Below, piece after piece: positions 25,759 through 32,674 of a stretch of 64,000 nt of DNA. A program made the translations under genes and the position numbers. Under the pieces are notes generated by a model, which saw only the letters and a program-made list of their open reading frames with translations, was not told the DNA's origin and did not search any database. The DNA lies in NCBI RefSeq assembly GCF_000519205.1, contig NZ_KI912601.1, forward strand, positions 30,571-94,570, read 5' to 3'. This DNA is from Amycolatopsis taiwanensis DSM 45107 (GTDB taxonomy: Bacteria > Actinomycetota > Actinomycetes > Mycobacteriales > Pseudonocardiaceae). Positions within the stretch are counted from its first letter, which is position 1. Every line of letters starts with the position of its first letter.

Positions 25759-26690
25759 GCGCCGTGCCGCGGCTTGTCGTCGTGGGGGACGCGAGCATCG
25801 ACTACTTCGTCCAGGTCCCGCACATCGCGGGCAACGACAACAAGGCCATCGGCTCGCTGTCCGGCGTGTACGGCGGCGGGATGAGCGCCAACCTCGCCGC
25901 GGCGGCCGCGCAGCATGGGATCGCGGTGGACTTGATCACGAAGACCGGAGCCGGGCCGTACACCGATGCCGCGCTGGCCGAGCTACGCCGGCTCGGGGTG
26001 TCGATCGAGCATTCCCTGCGAGACCTTCGGCATCCGACCTGGATGTGCTTCGTCCAGCTCGACGCGAGTGGCGAGAAGGCGCTGACCGGCGCGGACACCG
26101 GGATCAAGGTTCCGGCGATCGAGGAGATCGACGCGTCGGTCATGGCGGGTGCGGATATCGTCGCGCCGCTGGCGGACGATCTTGAGTGGGCTGCGGCCGT
26201 CGCGGAACTTGGCCGTGCGCGCGGGGCGCGAGTCGCCGTCGATCTCGAACCGGACGCGTTCGAGCCGGATCAGCCGGAGTTCGCCCGACTGCTCGGGCTC
26301 AGCGACATCGTCTTCCTCAACGCCGCTTCGGCGACCAAGCTCGCTGCCGAACCCCGCGGCGCCGCCCGTCGGTTGATCCAGCTCGGCGCGGCACTCGTTG
26401 TCATCAGCGAAGGTGCGCATGGCGCGTCCACTTTGGACCGTGACGGTGTCGTGCACCGCGCGCGATTGCGCGGCGAGGTGACTGCCGTCGACACGACAGG
26501 CGCCGGCGACGCACTGGCCGGGGCGTTTCTGGGCGCGCTGCTGGCCGGGGCCGAGGTGCACGAAAGCCTTCGCCGAGCGGTGGCTCAGGCGACCCGGTGC
26601 GTCACCGCCGTCGGCGGCCGCACGTATCTGTCCGGCTCGCAGCGCGGCGAATGGCCGGACGAGTTGATCACGATCACGACTGAGAGGTAA
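25755..26690 (+). CDS. PfkB-family (ribokinase-like) carbohydrate kinase
   Basis: A 311-residue sugar or nucleoside kinase. The N-terminal VVVGDASIDYFVQV and GGGMSANLAAAAAQHG are substrate-binding elements. The ATP/anion-hole motif DTTGAGDALAGAFLGAL lies near residue 247 with the catalytic Asp in GAGD. TTG 25755 overlaps the regulator stop; GTG 25764 is an alternative start. Between a UTRA regulator and an ADP-ribosylglycohydrolase, it probably phosphorylates the pentose or glycoside fragment released by that hydrolase. Ribokinase, pseudouridine kinase and nucleoside kinase activity cannot be separated from sequence alone. Confidence 0.86.
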   Translation: MSAVPRLVVVGDASIDYFVQVPHIAGNDNKAIGSLSGVYGGGMSANLAAAAAQHGIAVDLITKTGAGPYTDAALAELRRLGVSIEHSLRDLRHPTWMCFVQLDASGEKALTGADTGIKVPAIEEIDASVMAGADIVAPLADDLEWAAAVAELGRARGARVAVDLEPDAFEPDQPEFARLLGLSDIVFLNAASATKLAAEPRGAARRLIQLGAALVVISEGAHGASTLDRDGVVHRARLRGEVTAVDTTGAGDALAGAFLGALLAGAEVHESLRRAVAQATRCVTAVGGRTYLSGSQRGEWPDELITITTER

Positions 26691-26694
26691 CGAG

Positions 26695-27726
26695 TTGAAT
26701 TCTGTGCTGCGTTCCAAGATCCACGGCAGCCTCGCCGCGGCCTGCCTGGCCGACGCGCTCGGCGCGCCGACCGAGGAACTGAGCCGGGACCAGATCCGGA
26801 CGGCGTTCGGCGGCTACGTCACCGAATTCCACGCCCCACTGCCGGGCGCTCCCTACGCGAAGGGCCGCGCCGCCGCGCAGATCACCGACGACTCCAGCCA
26901 GATGATCATGCTCGCCCGGCTGCTCGCCCGGACCGGTGCCGCGCTGAGCCCGGACGACATGGCGCAGCTGCTGATCGAGTGGTCCAAGAACGAGAACTAC
27001 TTCCCGCATTTCGCCGGGCCGACCACTCGCGAGGCCATTGCCCGCCTGGAGCGCGGAGAGGACCCCCGCGAGGTCGGCCGCACCGGGACGATCATGACCC
27101 AGGGTGCCAGCAACGGCGCCGCGATGCGGGTCGGGCCGGTCGGGCTGTTCCACCACGGCGACCCGGAAGCGGCGGTCCGGACCGCGTTCACCACCTGCGT
27201 GCCCAGCCACAACACGCCGCCCGGTGTCGCTGGTGCCGCAGCCATCGCCGCCGCGGTGGCCCGGGCCTGCACGCCCGGGGCAGAGATCATCGACATCGTC
27301 CGCGCGGCGACCGACGGTGCCCGGGCTGGTGCCGAACTCGGCCGGACCGAGGGCCGCGACGTGCCTGGCGCGTCGGTCGAACGGCGGATCGACCGCGCGG
27401 TCGCGCTGGCGATCACGGCCCGCGACGACGAGCACGCGATCGACCTGATCGCCGGGGAGATCGGGGTCGGCCTGCCCGCCGCGGAGGCAGTGCCTGCCGC
27501 GCTCGGGTTCTTCGTCGCCGCGGGCGGGGATCCGGTTCGGGTCGCGCGGCTGGCGGCGAACGCAGGAGGGGACAGCGACACCATCGGCTGCATGGCGGCC
27601 GCGATCGCGGGCGCTTACCGGGGGATTGAAGCGATCGACGAGGCCGCCGTCGCCGAGGTGGAGCGCGCGAACGACCTAGACCTGGCCGGGCTCACGGACG
27701 AGCTGTTGGCCGCGACCCAGCACTAA
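26695..27726 (+). CDS. ADP-ribosylglycohydrolase family protein
   Basis: A 343-residue all-helical hydrolase of the ARH/DraG family that cleaves N- or O-glycosidic ribose links with two Mg ions. GSLAAACLADALGAPTE begins the fold, ITDDSSQM (about residue 63) provides the first Asp cluster, GASNGAAMRVGPVG the loop, and GGDSDTIGCMAAAIAGAY (about 294) the second metal cluster, so the site is complete. The start is TTG 26695, with GAGAGG upstream. Clustering with a sugar kinase and a GPH symporter suggests small-molecule catabolism (an imported ribosylated compound) rather than reversal of protein ADP-ribosylation. Confidence 0.85.
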   Translation: MNSVLRSKIHGSLAAACLADALGAPTEELSRDQIRTAFGGYVTEFHAPLPGAPYAKGRAAAQITDDSSQMIMLARLLARTGAALSPDDMAQLLIEWSKNENYFPHFAGPTTREAIARLERGEDPREVGRTGTIMTQGASNGAAMRVGPVGLFHHGDPEAAVRTAFTTCVPSHNTPPGVAGAAAIAAAVARACTPGAEIIDIVRAATDGARAGAELGRTEGRDVPGASVERRIDRAVALAITARDDEHAIDLIAGEIGVGLPAAEAVPAALGFFVAAGGDPVRVARLAANAGGDSDTIGCMAAAIAGAYRGIEAIDEAAVAEVERANDLDLAGLTDELLAATQH

Positions 27727-27760
27727 TAATCCCCGCTCCGACCCGAAGGGACGCTCGACG

Positions 27761-29158
27761 ATGAGCACACGAAGCGACGAATTCGCCACGGTGACTTGGA
27801 AGGAGCGTCTCTCCTTCGGCGGCGGTGACCTCGCCACGAACATCGCCTGGGGTGCACTGGCCACCTATGTGGCTTTCTTCTACACCAACGTGATCGGGGC
27901 GGCGGCGTCGGCGGTCGGCACGATAGTGCTCATCGCGCGGCTGTTCGACGGAGTGGTCGACGTCGGGATGGGCGCGATCGTCGACCGGACCTCGACCCGC
28001 TGGGGCAAAGCGCGTCCCTGGGTGCTGTGGGCAGCCGCCCCGTTCGCCATAGCGCTGATACTGGTGTTCACCGTGCCGGGCATGGAACCGACGCCGACGC
28101 TGGTGTACATCACCATCACCTACGCCCTGATGAACATCGCCCTCAGCGCCGCGGTGATCCCGTACGGAACGCTGAACACCCGGATGACGCGGGACTTCAC
28201 CGAGCGCTCCCGGCTCAACGTCACCCGGATGTTCGGCGCGACCCTCGGCTCGCTGGTCGTCACCGTTCTCACGCTGCCGCTGGTGAGCGCGCTCGGCGAC
28301 GACCAGCGCGCGTGGATCATCACGTTCTGCCTCTTCGGCGCGCTCGCGGCCGTATTGTTCTTCATCACCTTCCGCAATACGCGGGAACGCATCGTCGACA
28401 CCGCGCCGCCGCAGGATCAACCCGGCATCGTCGAATCGCTCAAACTCGCGGTGCGGAACCGCTATTGGCTGCTGCTGTTCGCGATCTTCATCGTGTTCAG
28501 CGTCGCGGAATCGCTCTACACCGGAGCGACCGCCTACTTCGCCCAATACTTTCTCGGCAACGCCGGCTTCGCCGCGCTGATGTCTTTCATGCTCTACATC
28601 CCGGCATTGCTCGGCATGCTGTTCATGCAGTCGGTGTACAACCGCTTCGGCAAAATCGCCCCGATGATCGTCGGCGCGGCGGTCTTCGTGGCGGGCTCGC
28701 TGATCATCGCCATCGACCCGACCGACATGGCCCTGGCGGTCACCGGCTCGATCCTCCGCGGCATCGGCCGGATCCCGATCTTCGGCGCGATCTGGGGCAT
28801 GCTCCCCGACACCATCGAATACGGCGAGTGGAAGAACGGGCGCAGGCTGGAGGGCGTGCTCTACAGCGCGGGCAGCATGGGGCAGAAACTCGGCTACGGC
28901 CTTGGCGCGGCAGCGCTGGGCTGGGTCATGGGCGCGGCGGGCTACAACGGCTTGAACCACACCCAGCCGGATTCGGCGTTGTCGGCGATCAACGCGCTGT
29001 TCGTGTATGTGCCGATGGCGTTGTTCGTGCTGTTGATTGTTTTGTTCTGGGCTTACCGGCTGGAGCGGATTTACCCGAAGGTGGAGAAGGAATTGGCTGA
29101 GCGCCGGACCGCGGCCGGGGAAGGTTCGCTTTCCCTCGGGGAGTCTGACCGGAAGTGA
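27761..29158 (+). CDS. Glycoside-pentoside-hexuronide (GPH) family cation symporter
   Basis: A 465-residue twelve-helix symporter resembling MelB/XynB-type GPH carriers. FGGGDLATNIAWGALATYVAFFYT opens helix 1, ARLFDGVVDVGMGAIVDRT and RWGKARPW are the conserved loop between helices 2 and 3, and GMLPDTIEYGEWKNGRRLEGVLYS is the family's late signature (core DTIEYGEWKNG). It follows the glycohydrolase by 34 bases and completes a regulator-kinase-hydrolase-transporter unit. The likely cargo is a nucleoside or other N-glycoside; this is inferred from the enzymes. Confidence 0.87.
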   Translation: MSTRSDEFATVTWKERLSFGGGDLATNIAWGALATYVAFFYTNVIGAAASAVGTIVLIARLFDGVVDVGMGAIVDRTSTRWGKARPWVLWAAAPFAIALILVFTVPGMEPTPTLVYITITYALMNIALSAAVIPYGTLNTRMTRDFTERSRLNVTRMFGATLGSLVVTVLTLPLVSALGDDQRAWIITFCLFGALAAVLFFITFRNTRERIVDTAPPQDQPGIVESLKLAVRNRYWLLLFAIFIVFSVAESLYTGATAYFAQYFLGNAGFAALMSFMLYIPALLGMLFMQSVYNRFGKIAPMIVGAAVFVAGSLIIAIDPTDMALAVTGSILRGIGRIPIFGAIWGMLPDTIEYGEWKNGRRLEGVLYSAGSMGQKLGYGLGAAALGWVMGAAGYNGLNHTQPDSALSAINALFVYVPMALFVLLIVLFWAYRLERIYPKVEKELAERRTAAGEGSLSLGESDRK

Positions 29159-29176
29159 TTCTGACCGTGCCCGCAG

Positions 29177-29672
29177 TCAACGCGGGGCGAGCACCACCAC
29201 CGGGATCTCGCGATCCGTCCAATCCTGGTACTTGGCGAAATCCGCGTACAGTTCGACCATCCGCGGCCAGAGTTCGCGGCGTTCCTCCGCCAACGCGACT
29301 CGCGCCGTGACCGGGAGATCGCGACGGCCCTTGACGTGTACGCGGGCTTCCGGGTGCGCGAGCAGGTTGAAATACCATTGCGGGTGCTTCGGCAGGCCGC
29401 CCTGGGAGGCGACGAGGATCAGGTCGTCGCCGGAGCGCAGGTACAGCAGCGGGGTGGTGAACGTCCGGCCGGATTTGCGGCCGCGGTGTTCCCAGCAGCA
29501 GCGTCGGCACGGGGTGGCGGAAACCGGCCCCGACGCGCCATTTGCTGCCGATCCGGCCGTCGGTGGCGGTGAAGACCTTGACCTGGATTTTAGCCATGTA
29601 CTTCATGATCGCCGCCGTCACCGGCGAGTCCAGGCCCTTCGGTGCCTGTGCGGGAAGGGAAAAGCGTCCCAT
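29177..29672 (-). pseudogene. F420/deazaflavin-dependent nitroreductase (Ddn) family, frameshifted
   Basis: From ATG 29672 the reverse strand reads a Ddn-like N-terminus (AAIMKYMAKIQVKVFTATDGR then PVPTLLL). The frame then shifts, and the family's LEHRGRKSGRTFTTPLLYLR, ASQGGLPKHPQWYFNL and CREIPVVVLAPR-like tail (seen as TDREIPVVVLAPR) continue in another frame to a stop at 29177. One extra base in the CCC run at 29491-29493 explains the break. With that base removed, the gene would encode about 164 residues, a normal length. It is either a pseudogene or a sequencing error. Confidence 0.72.
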
Positions 29673-29698
29673 CGTGACCTCCTGGCGGGGCGAACGCG

Positions 29699-29940
29699 TC
29701 AGCGGGCAGGCGGTTGCGGGCAGTGGACGGCGGTCGATCCGGCCAGCGGCATCGGGTCGAGGCCGAGCTTGCGGTGGTCCCAGGAACGGACGCGCGCCAC
29801 GTCGAGGCGGACCGCGACTCGTTTGCGGAGCATGAATTCCACCATCGGTTTCACCTCGTCGGTGTACTCGCCGTGGTAGCGCTCCCAGATGCCGACGCCG
29901 ACCGCCCAGAGCGCCCGGCAAGGCCGCTCGTCTGTGGTAC
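29699..29940 (-). pseudogene. Flavin-nucleotide-binding (PPOX-like) protein, C-terminal fragment
   Basis: The reverse strand encodes RALWAVGVGIWERYHGEYTD, VEFMLRKRVAVRLDVARVRS and WDHRKLGLDPMPLAGSTA before a stop at 29699. I recall this tail from actinobacterial pyridoxamine-5'-phosphate-oxidase-like proteins. The N-terminal half is absent; an unrelated arsenite-permease fragment on the other strand begins at the break. Confidence 0.45.
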
Positions 29941-30167
29941 TCGCCCACGACGGCGCAGGCGTTCACCGCGGCCGGCAACAACCTCGAACTCGCGATCGCC
30001 GTCGCCATCGCGGTGTTCGGCGTGAGCACAAGCCCAAGCTCTCGCCGGGGTCGTCGGCCCGCTGATCGAGGTCCCCGTGCTCGTCCCCTGTCGACGTCAG
30101 CCTCTGGCTCCGCAAGCGCTGGGGTGACAAGGGGACGCAAGCACGGTGTGCGGTCACCGGAGGCTAG
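29932..30167 (+). pseudogene. Acr3-type arsenite efflux permease, C-terminal fragment with frameshifts
   Basis: SPTTAQAFTAAGNNLELAIA then VAIAVFGV matches the conserved Acr3 helix (TAAGNNFELAIAVAIATFG). ALAGVVGPLIEVPVLV and VDVSLWLRKRWGDKG follow in other frames, ending at TAG 30165-30167. The first 250 or so residues are missing. It is the debris of an arsenic-resistance permease; no other ars gene is seen nearby. Confidence 0.65.
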
Positions 30168-30410
30168 CGACGAACTTCTTCAACTCGCCAGTCAGCGCCG
30201 GTGAGACGTAGACCTTCAGCACGTCGACGCGCGCCGGACAGACGTCCAGGTCCGGGCAGACCAGCGGAATCATGACCCGCAGCGTCTTGGCCAACTGCGC
30301 CTGAGGCACGGCGCCGAGGATCCGCTTGACCCCGAACGCCGTCGTCGCACCCAGAACCTCCGCGAGGAACTTCGGGAACCCCAGACGGATAAGTCCGTCT
30401 CGGACCGGCT
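30154..30410 (-). pseudogene. Unidentified gene fragment
   Basis: The reverse strand reads FPKFLAEVLGATTAFGVKRI, LGAVPQAQLAKTLRVMIPLV and CPDLDVCPARVDVLKVYVSP before a stop at 30154, a well-behaved amphipathic protein tail with two Cys. No start or upstream domain is visible and I do not recognise the family. It overlaps the Acr3 fragment by a few bases at its end. Confidence 0.35.
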
Positions 30411-30499
30411 GCTGCCGTCGACGCCTACGCCGTCAGGCTCGACTCGCCGTACGTGCGGGGTTGATGCAACGTTCTGAGAGCGCCGACCGTCCATCAGTC

Positions 30500-30952
30500 A
30501 TGCCGATACTGGTATTGCTGGTGCTCCTGACGGCCTGTGGGACTCAGGCCGGCGCTCCGGGACGGCCGTGTACGGAGATCGCCGCGTTGGTAGGCATCAA
30601 TGTGCGGATCACGCCGTCGGTGGCCGGGCGTTTCGCCGATACGACGAGCCTGGAGGCATGCTGGAACGGCTCGTGCCACACATATCCCTTCGTGCTGTCG
30701 CCGGCCACGACGGCCGCTGACTCGACCTGTGCCGGCACCGGTCCTGATGACACATGCAGCGCTCAGGTACGCGAGACTGGCGGGAAGACCGGATTCGCCG
30801 TAATCCCCGAGCTTCCCGCCGCCCCGGTGCGGGTGACCTTCGCCGGCGAGACGCTCACCGTCACACCAAAAGCGGTGTATCCCAACGGTCCCGACTGCGG
30901 CACCGGCGGCCCGCAGGTGGAACTCACCGTCGACGAAAACGGTGTGCGCTAA
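30500..30952 (+). CDS. Putative secreted lipoprotein, function unknown
   Basis: A 150-residue protein with a short hydrophobic signal and lipobox: MPILVLLVLLTACGTQ puts Cys13 after LTA, a standard signal peptidase II site, so the mature protein would be anchored to the outer face of the membrane. The rest is a small, probably beta-rich domain with five further cysteines (CTEI, ACWNGSCH, CAGTGPDDTC, DCGTGG), suggesting disulfides. ATG 30500 fits the signal; ATG 30464 would add twelve charged residues. It is isolated among gene fragments. Confidence 0.6.
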   Translation: MPILVLLVLLTACGTQAGAPGRPCTEIAALVGINVRITPSVAGRFADTTSLEACWNGSCHTYPFVLSPATTAADSTCAGTGPDDTCSAQVRETGGKTGFAVIPELPAAPVRVTFAGETLTVTPKAVYPNGPDCGTGGPQVELTVDENGVR

Positions 30953-31114
30953 CGCTTGCTGGTGCCCGCGATGAACGCGGCCGAGTCGTGGGCCACTTCA
31001 TGCGTGCCGAACTCGTGAGGGGAGACGCGCTCCCGTCCTCCGCGGAACTGTCGGTCCTTCAAAGTATCGTGCAGCTTTGCACGAAATCCAAAGAAGAGCG
31101 CCATAAGATTTAGA

Positions 31115-31200
31115 CCTCTCAGCGCCGTTGAATGCAGTTCGGGACGGTTCGACGCGCATGTTTGCTCTCCATTTGCTCCCCGCGATGCTCCCGACAGCCC
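31115..31200. repeat. Partial third copy of the integrase-end-like repeat
   Basis: GTTGAATGCAGTTCGGGACG followed by GCGCATG...TTTGCTC(n)ATTTGCTCCCC...TGCTCCC matches, with scattered changes, the right half of the repeat at 56790-56860 and at 47140-47210. The doubled TTTGCTCC motif, read on the other strand as GGGGAGCAAATGGAGAGCAA, looks like the 3' end of actinobacterial tyrosine-integrase genes. No integrase is left here. Confidence 0.55.
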
Positions 31201-31566
31201 GTGGCAGGCGAACATGTGAAGGTGCCAATGCTGTGAAGTACCGGGCAGTGGTGTGACCATTCGGTATGCGTGTGACCGGTCGGATGTGCTATCGGCGACA
31301 GAAGAGTGCGTTGGCGATTGGACCGGTTGCGCGGTCAGAATATGGCGATGGGGTTAACCGCGACGCCGCTCCGTGGATGCGGGGCGGGCCTACGGTGAGC
31401 AGCAAGCTGTAGCGCTTGAGCTCCGCGCACAGCTGAGCGAGGGCGTCGGGCTGTGCGGTGTCGATAAGCGGCATCGCTATCTGGTCCCGGCGCGGATCGC
31501 GGAGTTGCAGTTGCCGCCGCTGTCCAGGTACGAGGCCGACCTCAGCAAGTGACAGCCGTGTCGAGG
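31201..31566 (+). pseudogene. Intergenic stretch with an unidentified C-terminal fragment
   Basis: About 31380-31552 reads GRAYGEQQAVALELRAQLSE, GVDKRHRYLVPARIAELQLP and PLSRYEADLSK before TGA 31550-31552. It has protein-like composition but no start and no family that I can name. The rest of the interval has no convincing feature. Confidence 0.35.
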
Positions 31567-32586
31567 TCACCGGCGGTTCTTGCGCCGAGCCGCGCCTTGA
31601 AGCTTGCGTTTGGACTTCCTGGGATCAATGCCGCCACCGCTCTTGCCAGGCGACGGCCGACCATGCCGCGCCCGGTTCAACGCGGTGTTGCGCCAGCTCG
31701 CCAGGATCTTGGGCAGATGGTCTCGGCTGTTGAGCCACTTGACCGCAGCGCGGGTGTAGAGGTCATCCGTCTCCTCGAACTTTTTCGCAAATCCGGGTTC
31801 CAGCAGCACCCGCCGTGCGAGAGCCGTATACATCGGGTCTTCGGCGAAGCGCTGCATGCCCTGCACCTTGCCGACACCCGGACAGAACGCACCGCCCACG
31901 AACCACGCGGCGCCAGCCATCACGCTGCCGGAATCCTCACTTTCCTCGGTCGTCAGCTCGGTGAGGCGCGTCGCAATTTCTCGCTCGGCCTCGTCGATCG
32001 TGACCTCCACCTCGGTCTGAAGCGCCCGCTGGTAGGCATCGATCGCTTCGGCCGAGGAAGATAGCCTCAGCCGCTGCTCGACGTCGGTGGTCTCGAAATG
32101 CAGGACGCGTTCGGATGTCTGAAGCCCTGAGCGTCGGCCGAAGACCCGCGCTGTCTGGCGGAACCCGGTCAAGAAGGTGACCTCAGGGCGCTTCAAGCCT
32201 CTACGGATTTCGTCGCCATGCCGGGCATACGGTGACGAGACGAACGGACAGACCTGGGCCGCGTACAGGGCGCAGACTTCATGGACCGGTGCCTCGCTTG
32301 AGACAAGCGTTTTCGCTGTCGCTGCTGCTTCATCGACGGAAACCTGCCACCGCAGCTCCTCGCCGAACGGAAGCGCGCACACTGCGCAGAGGTCGAAGGT
32401 GGCCAGAGCGAGCTTTCGCCGCTCCGACAGCGCACCGAAGTCGATGTCCCCAGGCGCCTGGCCGATCACGGCAATGATCGGGTAGCCGCGAGGGTCGAGG
32501 CGGAGGTGGGCAAGCCGTTTCGGCTTCGGGACCGACCGGGGCCCCCTGCCTGCCGGTGAGCGTGAATCACCGAATGTCATTTTCAT
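31567..32586 (-). CDS. Unknown 339-residue protein downstream of the pPIWI-RE operon
   Basis: I do not recognise this protein. It has a CAVC pair near residue 68, and further Cys near 102 (VCALYAAQVCP) that could complete a zinc site, followed by VTFLTGFRQTARVFGR, a charged helical middle (VEVTIDEAEREIATRLTELT about 195) and a strongly basic C-terminal 35 residues rich in Lys, Arg and Gly, suggesting nucleic acid contact. It is on the same strand as the pPIWI-RE gene, 88 bases after it, so it could be the operon's last gene or stand alone. ATG 32586 starts MKMTFGDS; no strong ribosome binding site is visible. Confidence 0.55.
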   Translation of the reverse strand: MKMTFGDSRSPAGRGPRSVPKPKRLAHLRLDPRGYPIIAVIGQAPGDIDFGALSERRKLALATFDLCAVCALPFGEELRWQVSVDEAAATAKTLVSSEAPVHEVCALYAAQVCPFVSSPYARHGDEIRRGLKRPEVTFLTGFRQTARVFGRRSGLQTSERVLHFETTDVEQRLRLSSSAEAIDAYQRALQTEVEVTIDEAEREIATRLTELTTEESEDSGSVMAGAAWFVGGAFCPGVGKVQGMQRFAEDPMYTALARRVLLEPGFAKKFEETDDLYTRAAVKWLNSRDHLPKILASWRNTALNRARHGRPSPGKSGGGIDPRKSKRKLQGAARRKNRR

Positions 32587-32674
32587 AGCCTATGGGAAGC
32601 CGTCGTCAGTGCCGTAGGAACATGCAGTACGAGGTGCCGCTGGGTTGTCCCCCAACGGCACTCCGGGGTTGCTA

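Noticed and set aside
27692-28960. 422-codon minus-strand open frame opposite the GPH symporter
   Set aside because: Antisense shadow; the symporter frame has all family motifs.
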